IMG/VR virus record: IMGVR_UViG_3300044998_000778
Coordinates: 1 to 43,148 of that record
DNA from: a virus
DNA length: 43,148 bases
Strand: one strand, 5' to 3'
Every line of letters begins with the position of its first letter. The stretch's first letter is position 1. The notes below the pieces were generated by a model. It saw only the letters and a list, made by a program, of their open reading frames with translations. It was not told the origin of the DNA and made no database searches. Shown here in pieces: positions 21,254 through 29,852 of this stretch. The translations under genes and the position numbers were made by a program.

Positions 21254-22648
21254 TCAGCCGCCTCCCCCCGGCGTGATGGGTCCGCCGCCGCCCTCGATCT
21301 TCTGGTGCCACCGCTCGACGATCGTCTCGTGCAGGAGCGTGTAGCGGACCTGCTCGCCGAGATCGGCGTCGCCGACGAACATCGGCGTCACCCGGCTCTG
21401 GTTGCTGACGATGTTCCAGCCGTCCCCCTTGACGGCGCCGTCGTGCCGTGCGTCCGGGCCGCTGTCGTCGCCGAGCCGCTCGGTCCATGGCTTCACGATC
21501 TCGCCGGATGCCTTCTCGCCGACGCGCTTGTTCGGCGCCTGCTCGCCGACGGCCATGACGACGCGGTTCCAGATGCGTTCCCGCGTCGCCCAGCCGGCAT
21601 CCGCGAACGCCATGAACTCGCCCTTGCCGTGGACCGGCGTGTAGTCGATGTGCCGGCTCTCCCTGTACTCGACGTCCAGCATGGCCTCGACGATCTTCGA
21701 CCCGCCCTGCACCTGGAACAGCATGCCGAGCCGTGCGCTGAGCTTGTTGGTCGTCGGCTCTACCTCGACCTCCTCCTGCTCGACGGCGAAGACCTGCGGC
21801 GAGAACTCGCTGCGGAACTCCGTCAGCAGCCGGTTGCGGATCTTCGACCTCCAGAGCTGTGCTGCGTCCTTGCCCTTCTTGACCGAGCAGGAGTAGGAGA
21901 GCGTCGCGCGCCGCATCCTGGCGATGTTCTCGATGCCGTCGCCCGGGTGCTCGGAGGTCAGGCGCATGGCGATGCGATGATCCGCGATGTCCTCGTCGTC
22001 CAGCGACGTGCTCTGGTTCGCCAGCAGCTCGACGTAGGTCCGGGAGAACTGGGCGAGGTGGTCGTTCCGATCTGCCTCGACGGACTCCGCGATGAGCTCG
22101 AACGTGCCGCCGCCGCTGAGTCCCGAGAGCACTGCCTGCGCCCGGGAATCGAAGGCCGCGGCATAGCGAGCCGAAGCCTTGGTTCCGCCCTCGCCGGTAT
22201 AGGTGCCGCTCATCGTCACCGTGCGCTGCCCGCTGGCTGCCGTCTGGATCGCGACGCGCAGATCGCGCAGACCCTGCTGGTCGGTCGCCGGCAGGTCGCC
22301 CTCGATCGTGACGCTGTAGGAGCGGGAGAAACCGCGGTCGGTCGCCTCGTCGCCCGACTTCGACACGGTGGCCCTGCTGTTCAGGATGCTCGTGCCGTGC
22401 GTGTAGGTCATGCTCGTCGCCCCCAGCCGGATCACCATGCTCTGGTCCCGCTTGCTGAGGTCGCCCTCGATCGCGAGGCACTCCGCAGCGAGGCCCTCGT
22501 GCGACGAGGCGGTGACGATGAACGACGCCGTGACGCTGATCTGAGAGCTCGACCTCGCGATGGTGTAGGGCCCGTGCAGGATCAGTCCGGTCGAGCCGCC
22601 GATGGTCCGGCTGCCGTAGCTGATCGAGAAGGCGCTGGGGTCTGCCAT
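21254..22648 (-). CDS. Tail structural protein
   Basis: A 464-residue protein rich in Ser, Thr, Gly and beta-type sequence. The start (MADPSAFSISYGSRTIGG) is phage-tail-like, and the C-terminus ends in a Gly-rich tail. It is located between a neck/tail-completion-like gene and the tape-measure-like gene. A tail tube or tail-collar role is likely, but no named family is recognised. Confidence 0.5.
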   Translation of the reverse strand: MADPSAFSISYGSRTIGGSTGLILHGPYTIARSSSQISVTASFIVTASSHEGLAAECLAIEGDLSKRDQSMVIRLGATSMTYTHGTSILNSRATVSKSGDEATDRGFSRSYSVTIEGDLPATDQQGLRDLRVAIQTAASGQRTVTMSGTYTGEGGTKASARYAAAFDSRAQAVLSGLSGGGTFELIAESVEADRNDHLAQFSRTYVELLANQSTSLDDEDIADHRIAMRLTSEHPGDGIENIARMRRATLSYSCSVKKGKDAAQLWRSKIRNRLLTEFRSEFSPQVFAVEQEEVEVEPTTNKLSARLGMLFQVQGGSKIVEAMLDVEYRESRHIDYTPVHGKGEFMAFADAGWATRERIWNRVVMAVGEQAPNKRVGEKASGEIVKPWTERLGDDSGPDARHDGAVKGDGWNIVSNQSRVTPMFVGDADLGEQVRYTLLHETIVERWHQKIEGGGGPITPGGGG

Positions 22649-22651
22649 GGA

Positions 22652-23437
22652 TCAGGGGACGAAGAAGGAGCCGCGCTCGGGGCTGCTGCTGCCCTCGATG
22701 GTGCCGCTGCCGCGGCTGTCGTAGACGGCGAAGACGGTGTAGACCTGGCCGCTGGCCTGGGACCCTACGACCATCGGCTGCGTGCCGCTATAGATGACGG
22801 TGCCGTCAGATGGGCTGGCCGACGGTGACGTCCCCTGCTTGCGGACGAGGCGGTAGCCGGCGAAGTCGAAGCGGTTGGCGCAGGCATCTCCGTCCCACAG
22901 CCAGCGATCGGTCTGGTACCGCAGGCGCTGCGGCGCGGTGTAGAACGGCAGCGCCGTGCAGAGGCACCGGATGGTGATCTCAGCGAGCGCCAGGGACCGG
23001 CCTGGGGCGATCTGCCGCGGCGGCGCGCTGGCCGTCTCCTGCCCGACCATGCGCACGCCGTCGTGCCCGGACAGCGTGCCGGCGGCGTCCCTGACGATCG
23101 CGCACAGCTCGGCGACGCCTCGGCCTCCGGATCGGCCCAACGCAGCAGCGGGGCCGCCAACCAGCGCCTGCTGGCCGGACTGGTCGCCCTGGACATCGGA
23201 TCCCACCACGACCGCGAACTGCTGCTCGAGCAGGTCGGGGTGCTCCTCGTCGGCGGTCGCGTCGAGGATGCCGACCATGGCCCATGGCGTCACCTGGGGC
23301 ACCTGGTCTTCGGTCGGCACGCCGGCGAAGACCTGCACGCGGTTCGACCCGCCGAACACCAACGCCTTGTCGCCGGTCGGCCAGCGAGCGCGCTCCAGCA
23401 GCGAGCGCAACTGCATTGCCACCTGCCGCGGGTTCAC
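22652..23437 (-). CDS. Hypothetical tail/neck protein
   Basis: A 261-residue protein starting MNPRQVAMQLRSLLERARWP. The first half is helical-beta with a hydrophobic core, and the second half (from ~190) is beta-rich and ends SSSPERGSFFVP. It overlaps the membrane-anchored protein gene before it by 4 bases. The layout resembles tail-completion proteins but family assignment is not possible. Confidence 0.45.
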   Translation of the reverse strand: MNPRQVAMQLRSLLERARWPTGDKALVFGGSNRVQVFAGVPTEDQVPQVTPWAMVGILDATADEEHPDLLEQQFAVVVGSDVQGDQSGQQALVGGPAAALGRSGGRGVAELCAIVRDAAGTLSGHDGVRMVGQETASAPPRQIAPGRSLALAEITIRCLCTALPFYTAPQRLRYQTDRWLWDGDACANRFDFAGYRLVRKQGTSPSASPSDGTVIYSGTQPMVVGSQASGQVYTVFAVYDSRGSGTIEGSSSPERGSFFVP

Positions 23438-23889
23438 GGATCACCCCCCAGGGGTCGGTCCGGGGCGGCCTGAGGCACCTCGTGCCTGCCGTTGCGGAAG
23501 ATCCCGGCCATGGTCGGCTGCTGGCGGGCCGCCGGCGTCTGTCGCTGCTGCGAGATCGCGGCGACGGTGGCGATCCGATCGAGAAGCCGGGCCTCGCCGT
23601 CGTCCTCGTCCTGGCTGGCGACAGCCTGCGCCGCCTCGGGGTCACGGACCGACCATCCGACGGCGGCGGCGACGTCGCGGGCGTAGGCGTCGCCGTCCTC
23701 GGCTAGGGCGTCGCGCACGCTCGCCGGCTGCTGCGCGAACCACTGCAACGGCGGCCGCCAGGCGCGTAGCCACTGCCGCCACGTCTCCCGGTCGATCTCG
23801 ACCTGCTCGCTCCCTTGGGATCGTCCGCGCAGCATCATGCCGGCGACGACGCCGACGACGAACGACGCGATTGCGATGGTCTCGCTCAT
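23434..23889 (-). CDS. Membrane-anchored hypothetical protein
   Basis: A 151-residue protein with an N-terminal transmembrane helix (IAIASFVVGVVAGMMLRG), then a charged soluble domain. The ATG at 23889 overlaps the stop of 23886-24452. A membrane protein amid tail genes is unusual; it could be a structural protein with a hydrophobic N-terminus. Function not recognised. Confidence 0.5.
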   Translation of the reverse strand: MSETIAIASFVVGVVAGMMLRGRSQGSEQVEIDRETWRQWLRAWRPPLQWFAQQPASVRDALAEDGDAYARDVAAAVGWSVRDPEAAQAVASQDEDDGEARLLDRIATVAAISQQRQTPAARQQPTMAGIFRNGRHEVPQAAPDRPLGGDP

Positions 23890-24452
23890 TGGGGAAGGTC
23901 CAGGTCGGGAAGCCTGCCAATCTGCGCAATCCTGCCCTGCCCGTCCCGAAGGCACTCGAAGGTCAGCGGGATGCCGAACTCGGCCGAGCGGCGGAACTCC
24001 AGCTCAGCGGCATCCGACCACATGGGAACGGCACGGTAGACCACCATCCCCATGCCGTGGGCGAGATCCTCGGGGACATAGGCGAGGGACACGGACCGCC
24101 CGAGCGCCGTGCGCCCCGCGAACCGGGTGCCGGGGATCACGATCTTCGGGTGCCCAGTACGCTGGCCCTCGGCCGTGTTTCCGCCAAGCAGCAGCTCGAT
24201 CGCCTCGTCGTCGGCGCCGCGCAGGAAGCAAGCGAACGTCCAGTTCTGGCCGGCGTCGAGGATCTCACCGATCTCGCCCGTGCTCTCGTACTGCACCCGC
24301 AGCGGGTCCCCCGATGGCCGCAGCACGCACATGCGCGCCCGCCCGACCGGCTTGCCGCCGTACGGGAAGGAGCCGCCGGCGAACTCCTCCGTCGGTCCGA
24401 CGACGAGCTGCCCCGGCACGCGGAGGGTCCTGGCTGCGAGTCCGTAGGCCAT
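23886..24452 (-). CDS. Hypothetical tail protein
   Basis: A 188-residue beta-rich protein starting MAYGLAARTLRVPGQLVVG at ATG 24452. The size, location after a morphogenesis gene and beta composition fit a tail tube or tail-terminator type protein. No motif allows a firm name. Confidence 0.45.
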   Translation of the reverse strand: MAYGLAARTLRVPGQLVVGPTEEFAGGSFPYGGKPVGRARMCVLRPSGDPLRVQYESTGEIGEILDAGQNWTFACFLRGADDEAIELLLGGNTAEGQRTGHPKIVIPGTRFAGRTALGRSVSLAYVPEDLAHGMGMVVYRAVPMWSDAAELEFRRSAEFGIPLTFECLRDGQGRIAQIGRLPDLDLPQ

Positions 24453-24454
24453 CG

Positions 24455-25036
24455 CTACTTCGCCTCCATGATCTTGACCGCGACGACCTCGTGCACGTCC
24501 TGGATGGTCTGCTCGGTGATGCCGACGAACGGCCTCGGTCGCACCTGGCCCTTGAGGGTGCGGCCGCGGAACTTCCGGTTGAGGATCCAGCCGAGCGCCT
24601 TGCGCCACGGAGCGCCCTCCTGGCGCAGCCAGTCCGCGAGCAGGTCGGCCACGGCATCGGTGATCCTGGCGCTCTCCGTCGGTCCACCGTGATGCATGGT
24701 GCCGGCGTAGGGCAGGTTGCTGCCGACCTCGACGACGTCCTTGCCCACGATCCGGTGCGCGATGGATGCCGCCAGCCGCCCGGTGTCCTGGAGGGCTGGC
24801 CGAGGATCGAACCGCCGGCGGGGCGGACTCTTCTTGCCGGCCGCGAAGTCAGCGATGATCCCGAAGACGTTCGGGACGCGCCGCCCAGGCCACGTCACGC
24901 CGCCGAAGGCCTGCGCCCGGAAGGCCTGCTGCGATTCCGCGACCATGAGCAGGCCGATCTGCTGCAGCGCCAGGCGTGGAGCCTCCAGGTTGCGCTCCCA
25001 CCGTTCGACCTTCGCGCCCTTGGTGACATGCTTCAC
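24455..25036 (-). CDS. Phage virion morphogenesis (Mu gpG-like) protein
   Basis: The 193-residue product starts at GTG 25036, overlapping the upstream TGA. It has the pattern DTGRLAASIAHRIVGKDVVE followed by VGSNLPYAGTMHHGG, typical of the Mu gpG/HK97 gp10-like tail-completion family, where a dTGxLxxSi segment precedes a YAxxHxxG. Such proteins join tail and head. The C-terminal helix is basic. Confidence 0.65.
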   Translation of the reverse strand: MKHVTKGAKVERWERNLEAPRLALQQIGLLMVAESQQAFRAQAFGGVTWPGRRVPNVFGIIADFAAGKKSPPRRRFDPRPALQDTGRLAASIAHRIVGKDVVEVGSNLPYAGTMHHGGPTESARITDAVADLLADWLRQEGAPWRKALGWILNRKFRGRTLKGQVRPRPFVGITEQTIQDVHEVVAVKIMEAK

Positions 25037-25521
25037 GGCTCGTCGTCCCAGTATGGATCGCTCAGTCGGCGGCTGGGAAGCACGCCACGCGCGAAGGACC
25101 GAGGATCCGACCATGGCAGCACGGGGGAGCCGAAGCGCGTTTCCTGACTCGGCTCAAGCTGGCTGTTGGTGCTCGGCGACATGCGCCCCCGCGGCCCGGT
25201 CGCCTGCAGGCGTGCGAGCATGCCTGAAGGCCCGAAGACCTCGCCCCACTCGACGCGGGCCGCCTCGGGAGCTACTCCTCCGCGAGCGCAGAGCATCGCG
25301 ATCACGCCTCGCTTGCCGATCTCGACGTGCGTAGCGTTGCTCGCGTCGTAGTCCGTCTGCGCCCAGACAGGCCAGAGCGCGATGACCGCCTCGGCCGCCG
25401 ACTCGCCGCGCGCCGTGTTCGATGCCGTCGCCGACGGATCGCGGACGTTCGTGAGCTGCGTCAGGATGTCGGCGTCGTAGCTCCCGACGACGGCTGCCCA
25501 GAGGTCCTGTGCTGCTGCCAT
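25033..25521 (-). CDS. Hypothetical head-tail connector-region protein
   Basis: A 162-residue protein, start at ATG 25521. It is Ala/Ser-rich and helical with a Gly/Pro-containing C-terminus. Position just before the gpG-like gene suggests a head-completion or connector role. No Shine-Dalgarno sequence is obvious and no family is recognised. Confidence 0.5.
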   Translation of the reverse strand: MAAAQDLWAAVVGSYDADILTQLTNVRDPSATASNTARGESAAEAVIALWPVWAQTDYDASNATHVEIGKRGVIAMLCARGGVAPEAARVEWGEVFGPSGMLARLQATGPRGRMSPSTNSQLEPSQETRFGSPVLPWSDPRSFARGVLPSRRLSDPYWDDEP

Positions 25522-25525
25522 GGAC

Positions 25526-26851
25526 TCACGGGTCGGCGATCGTTGGCGTTCCGCTGCTCGGAAGGTGGCCAAGCCCCGCCACCCACATCCACCACTGCAG
25601 GACGCCCGTGCCGGGGCTGCCGCCGGTGTCGGTGAACTCCATGGTATCGCGCACCTTCCACGCCACCGGCGTCGCGTGGTTGTTGCGGATGTTCCAGTAG
25701 GTGCCGTCCACGAGATCCCACGGCACGAAGATGGCGTCGTCGACGAGCAGGAAGCCAGACGATCCGCTCGCCCACTCGATCTCGATGCGCAGCGGGTTGG
25801 CCCAGAAGATCAGCGGCCAGCACGATGTGCCGATCGGCACCAGGATCTCCTGCCATCCCGAACCGATGGACGCCAGCGCGGTCGTGACAGTCACCGATCC
25901 GAGCCGCAGCACGAAGTTCCCGCCCGTCGCCGACCCGACGGTCTTGTTGACCATCACGCGCAGGAAGTAGGGCGTGTCTCGATCCAGGCGGTTGACCCGC
26001 ATGTCGTCCAGCGCCTGCCGGATCGTGATCGTCGATCCGCCCCACGTCATCCGCAGCGCCCCGTGCGTCGTGCTCAACGGCGCTCGGGTGTAGAAGTTCG
26101 TGGTGTCCTGCGCCAGCGCGGCACCGCCGGACACCTCCTGCCAGCCGGTGAACTTCGGCGTGCTCGTCGACGAGAAGCTGTCGAAGCTGCTGTTGCGCAG
26201 CAGGCTGCCGCCGCTCGCCGACCCCGCGTGCGCAACACGAAGCTGCGCCGTGCTGATCCCGCTGCCGAACGTCCCTCGCTCGAGCGCGTCCGGAGGCGGA
26301 GCCTGCCCGATCAGCTCGAAGACCTCGGCGAACTCCGTGCCTCCGGTGTTCCGGTCCTGCACGCATCGCAGCGTCTTCGTCTCGACGTGGCACGCCTGGA
26401 TCTGGTACCCGCGCCAGTCCACGGTCAGGCGGCTGACGACGCCGTTCCCGACGTTGTCGGTTCCCGGCGTTGCCGTGGTGTCGAAGGTGATGGCGCGACT
26501 CAGCACGCTCTGGCTGGTCGCGTGCATGTGGTCGTACAGCTCGCGGAACAGCTCGCGGATCGTCGTCGCCCCGCCCTTCGTCAGGATCCGACCGTACTCG
26601 TAGAGGATCGGCGCGATCGCTTCGATCGCCCTCTGCGAGTCCACCAGGCCTGCCAGGCCGGACCGGATGCGCGCCGCCAGGGCGGTATGCGCTCCCGGGG
26701 TGTAGACGCCCTCCAGGTCCTGATGCATCCGGTCGATCGCGTTCCCGCCGCCGACCATCGAGTTGTCCGCGAAGTCACGGATCGTCTCCAGCAGCCGCAC
26801 CGCGTTCAGCCACTGCGCGCGGATCTCGGCTTCGGACGGCGCTCCGCTCAC
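25526..26851 (-). CDS. Virion structural protein with beta-sandwich C-terminal region
   Basis: A 441-residue protein. The N-terminal ~115 residues are helical. The rest is beta-rich with Thr/Ser segments and a GWQEI / WRGYQI style pattern that resembles carbohydrate-binding or jelly-roll modules. Located after the capsid genes, it may be a decoration or receptor-binding-type structural protein. The ATG at 26851 overlaps the upstream stop. Confidence 0.45.
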   Translation of the reverse strand: MSGAPSEAEIRAQWLNAVRLLETIRDFADNSMVGGGNAIDRMHQDLEGVYTPGAHTALAARIRSGLAGLVDSQRAIEAIAPILYEYGRILTKGGATTIRELFRELYDHMHATSQSVLSRAITFDTTATPGTDNVGNGVVSRLTVDWRGYQIQACHVETKTLRCVQDRNTGGTEFAEVFELIGQAPPPDALERGTFGSGISTAQLRVAHAGSASGGSLLRNSSFDSFSSTSTPKFTGWQEVSGGAALAQDTTNFYTRAPLSTTHGALRMTWGGSTITIRQALDDMRVNRLDRDTPYFLRVMVNKTVGSATGGNFVLRLGSVTVTTALASIGSGWQEILVPIGTSCWPLIFWANPLRIEIEWASGSSGFLLVDDAIFVPWDLVDGTYWNIRNNHATPVAWKVRDTMEFTDTGGSPGTGVLQWWMWVAGLGHLPSSGTPTIADP

Positions 26852-27447
26852 TTCTCACTCCACCGGATCCCGGTCTTCGACAGCGGCTCCGGGTAGTACT
26901 CGCCACGGCTCGGGTGATCCTGGTCCTGCACCTCGGCCGCGAACAGGTAGTTCGCCACAGGCTCATCGAGAGGCTCCCGATGGTAGGCATGCGTCGGCAG
27001 CCCAGCCGCCCGGCGTTGCGCGATCTCCTTGGGGGTCGGGACGGTGATCAGCAGACCACGACGGCGACGCGACTGCTCGCCGACGACCGAATCGATCCCG
27101 GATCCTTGCGGCCTTGCGACGGCTTCTGCGTCTTGCTCGGAGCCAGCGAACCGAACGATGGTGCGTGGCAGGCGCTCCGCGAGGAACGCGATGTCATCGC
27201 GCGTCAGCTTCACCAGCGACCCGATCTTCGGCACCCGGCGCGTGTCACCATCCGGAGTCCGGATGACGTGCTCCTGCAGCTTCGGGAAGTGGATGCCGCC
27301 GATGTCCGCGTGCTCGACAGGCAGGCCTGGCAGCGCGCCGATCCAGTACGTGCGGAACGTCAGTTCGCTGGCCGGAGGCAGAGGCGCGGCAAGCGCAGAG
27401 CCTGGAACCGCCAGAGCATCACTCTGGCCCTTCTTCGGAGTCTCCAT
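26848..27447 (-). CDS. Hypothetical head-region protein
   Basis: A 199-residue, mostly polar protein with several Arg/Glu-rich stretches. It follows the major capsid gene, past a hairpin at 27492-27519. No motif is recognised. The start is ATG 27447. Confidence 0.5.
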   Translation of the reverse strand: METPKKGQSDALAVPGSALAAPLPPASELTFRTYWIGALPGLPVEHADIGGIHFPKLQEHVIRTPDGDTRRVPKIGSLVKLTRDDIAFLAERLPRTIVRFAGSEQDAEAVARPQGSGIDSVVGEQSRRRRGLLITVPTPKEIAQRRAAGLPTHAYHREPLDEPVANYLFAAEVQDQDHPSRGEYYPEPLSKTGIRWSEK

Positions 27448-27491
27448 CCTGAGGTCTTTCAGCTTGACAGAGAGGCCGGAGGATCCGCCAT

Positions 27492-27519
27492 CGCCATGGC
27501 CCGGCCGAGCGCCATGGCG
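27492..27519 (-). terminator. Hairpin after the major capsid gene
   Basis: CGCCATGGC (27492-27500) and GCCATGGCG (27511-27519) form a perfect 9-bp stem in the 82-bp gap between the capsid gene and the next late gene. No T-run is seen, so a partial or factor-dependent terminator, or an RNA-processing structure that limits downstream expression, is possible. Confidence 0.4.
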
Positions 27520-27529
27520 GGGCTCTCGA

Positions 27530-28528
27530 TCAGATGTTGATCTTGATCGCCGCGTAGGGCAGGCCGATCCCGTAGCCGGAACGGCTGTCCCACTGGATGT
27601 ACTCCTCGCCGGTCGTGCGAGTGATGTCGCTGTTGTTCTGCCCCTCCAGCGAGGACCGCTCGAGGACCGCCTTGCGCTCCATCTGGAACGTCGGGAGCTT
27701 CGGCGGCGACAGCAGGAACATGTACCACGAGCCGGTCGGGATGCGCGGGGTGCCCCACATCAGGACGTTCCTCGCGGCGTCCTGGATCACGTTGCTCGGC
27801 GTCACGCCGGCGTCCGTGCCGCGGACCATGCCGATGCGGCGCTGCTGGAACGCCTGATCGAACACCGCCTGATCGGCGGCGCTGTGGATCACGAGCGCGC
27901 CGGCAGCGATCGTCTCGGGCGCGAACAGCGGCTGCCCCTTGCCGTCCTGCATCTGCGTCCAGCGGGCGATGCCCTTGTAGTAGTCCGTCTGGACGTCCGA
28001 AGGGTTCGAGACCGTGGTTCCGGTCACGAGGTTGCCGCCGGAGACGCCGAAGCGCGCAGCGCCGGATCCGTCGGTCGTCGCGAAGAAGGCAGCGCCGTCC
28101 GGGGCCGTCGGCAGAGACGGCAGCGTCGTCAACGAGCCGGTGAGAAGGTCGAAGAATGCTCGCTCCGGAAGCAGCCCGAAGCTCTCCCCCGCCATGCGCG
28201 CCGCGTCGAACAGGCTCGCCGTCTGATCATCCTCGCGATCGTTGACGTGCCACTTCACCCGGCGGCCCCAGTTGTGGACCGCGACCGAGAACGCCTTGCT
28301 CGCCATCGCGTCCTGCGGGATCGGGTCGCCGCGACGCCACAGCTCGACGTGCGGAGCCGCGTCGAAGTAGCCGAACGTGTGCTGCCGGGTCGTGGCGCGA
28401 ATCGACAGGTCCATGACCTTGCCGAGCATGCCGCTCGCCTGGCGATTGCGGATCTTGGTGTAGGTGTCCGTGAACTCGGTCCGCAGGCCGGCCGCCAGGA
28501 TTTCGGGTGCGATGATGATGTTGGGCAT
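27530..28528 (-). CDS. Major capsid protein (Mu gpT-like)
   Basis: The 332-residue protein starts MPNIIIAPEILAAGLRTEF and has the AAGLRTEFTDTYTKIRNRQASG-type opening, then HTFGYFDAAPHVELWRRG and WGRRVKWHVNDREDD, as in the Mu gpT family of HK97-fold major head subunits. A hairpin in the gap after its stop may raise capsid expression relative to downstream genes. Its gene order (portal, gpF-like, protease/scaffold, decoration, capsid) supports the call. Confidence 0.8.
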   Translation of the reverse strand: MPNIIIAPEILAAGLRTEFTDTYTKIRNRQASGMLGKVMDLSIRATTRQHTFGYFDAAPHVELWRRGDPIPQDAMASKAFSVAVHNWGRRVKWHVNDREDDQTASLFDAARMAGESFGLLPERAFFDLLTGSLTTLPSLPTAPDGAAFFATTDGSGAARFGVSGGNLVTGTTVSNPSDVQTDYYKGIARWTQMQDGKGQPLFAPETIAAGALVIHSAADQAVFDQAFQQRRIGMVRGTDAGVTPSNVIQDAARNVLMWGTPRIPTGSWYMFLLSPPKLPTFQMERKAVLERSSLEGQNNSDITRTTGEEYIQWDSRSGYGIGLPYAAIKINI

Positions 28529-28535
28529 GGTCGCC

Positions 28536-29375
28536 TCAGCTGTCCGTGTTCTGGATCCAGATCTCGAGGATCACCTGCCCTTCAGCGAAGGCGGTGACCG
28601 CCGATGCCTCGACGCTCAGGAGGCCGTTCGCGGATCCGGTCGAGTTGGCGGTGATGTTCGTGCCGGTGATCTTCGCGCCAAGCGGCGTGCAGTTCGCCGA
28701 GGTCAGAGCCAGCACGCCGCCGGTGACGTCGGTCGTGCCGATCTCGAGGTTCAGCGTCGCCGCACGGCCGCCGGTCGTCACCGGCACCTTCACCGAGGCA
28801 TCGAACCGCACCAGGCGGAAGGCGTGCGGGATCACGACCTCGGTCAGGACGTCCCCGGTCCCTGCGATCGACGCGAGGTTGACAGGGATCGTCAGGCAGT
28901 AGGTGTTGCCGGTGTTGCGCTGTCGCGCGCTGACGGCATCGTGCTCCTCCGGCGTGTAGAGCTTGACGTCGCCGACGCCGGAAGACTTGAAGCGGATCGC
29001 CTGTCCGATCGCGCCGACCATCGAGGTCTGCCCCTTGGCGAAGTCAGCCGGGTTGTCGGTGCTGCAGTAGACGCGCTGCCGAACGTCGCCCTGCACGAAC
29101 GTGCCGGCGATCGGGACATCGACGAGGGTCACGCCCGACACGTCGACGATCGCCTCGACCGGAGGCGTGGCCGACGTGTTGCCGGTCACCGTCTGCGTGC
29201 AGACGCCAATGAACCGGTGCCCCGCGGTGTCCGACCAGCGGTCCAGGAAGCCGTTCTGGTCGAGGCCGACAAGAGCGCCGGCGTAGAGCGTCGTCGCGTT
29301 CTTGACGACAAAGCTGCGGGTCTGGCCCCGCGGCTGCGTGCGCGTGTAGGGGGAAGGTCCAGCGAGGTTCGCCAT
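28536..29375 (-). CDS. Capsid decoration / head protein
   Basis: A 279-residue Thr/Val/Gly-rich beta protein between the protease/scaffold and capsid genes, the usual place for DUF2190-like or other head-decoration proteins. The N-terminal segment FVVKNATTLYAGALVGLDQNG is of the kind seen in DUF2190 proteins. The C-terminal part is an additional beta domain. Confidence 0.55.
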   Translation of the reverse strand: MANLAGPSPYTRTQPRGQTRSFVVKNATTLYAGALVGLDQNGFLDRWSDTAGHRFIGVCTQTVTGNTSATPPVEAIVDVSGVTLVDVPIAGTFVQGDVRQRVYCSTDNPADFAKGQTSMVGAIGQAIRFKSSGVGDVKLYTPEEHDAVSARQRNTGNTYCLTIPVNLASIAGTGDVLTEVVIPHAFRLVRFDASVKVPVTTGGRAATLNLEIGTTDVTGGVLALTSANCTPLGAKITGTNITANSTGSANGLLSVEASAVTAFAEGQVILEIWIQNTDS

Positions 29376-29378
29376 GGC

Positions 29379-29852
29379 TCACTCGTCTCCGTTCTTGTCC
29401 TGCTCATCCCCGACAGAGGGGACGAGGCCCATGTTGATCCGCAGGAACTCCTCCTCCGACCAGCGGGCCAGCCCGGCACGCACAAGTGCCGCGTGAGTCC
29501 GCGACAGCTGCGCGGCTCGCTCCAGGGAGGCGGGGCCGTCCTTCTGGTACCTCAGGACTTCCTGGCTGTGCGTCGCGCCCGAATGCCCTCGGCTGCGGCC
29601 GAAGTGCTCCGGAGCGTCGCCGACCGACTTCTCGATGCCGGCGACGTAGGCCTCGAACGCGGCGAGACCGTGCGCCTTGCAGAAGGCGGTCAGCTGCTCG
29701 CGCAGGTTCGCGCCGAGCGGCTTGCGCGACAGTCGCTGCATTGCGCCGTCGACAGCCTTCGCGGTCTCTGCCTCGGCCTTCTGGGCCGCGAGTTCGGCCT
29801 TGAGGCCGTCGATCTCGCCGCGCAGCGCGGCGATCTCCGTGTTCTTGCTCAT
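29379..29852 (-). CDS. Scaffold protein by internal start (nested in protease gene)
   Basis: A 157-residue coiled-coil-like protein beginning MSKNTEIAALRGEIDG. GGGAGG is placed 7 nt before the ATG, on the same frame as the protease. By analogy with Mu gpZ this would be the free scaffold that guides capsid assembly. Confidence 0.55.
   Translation of the reverse strand: MSKNTEIAALRGEIDGLKAELAAQKAEAETAKAVDGAMQRLSRKPLGANLREQLTAFCKAHGLAAFEAYVAGIEKSVGDAPEHFGRSRGHSGATHSQEVLRYQKDGPASLERAAQLSRTHAALVRAGLARWSEEEFLRINMGLVPSVGDEQDKNGDE

Noticed and set aside
27462-27469. GCTTGACA on the plus strand as a promoter -35
   Set aside because: No -10-like sequence lies 16-18 bp downstream and no plus-strand gene follows.
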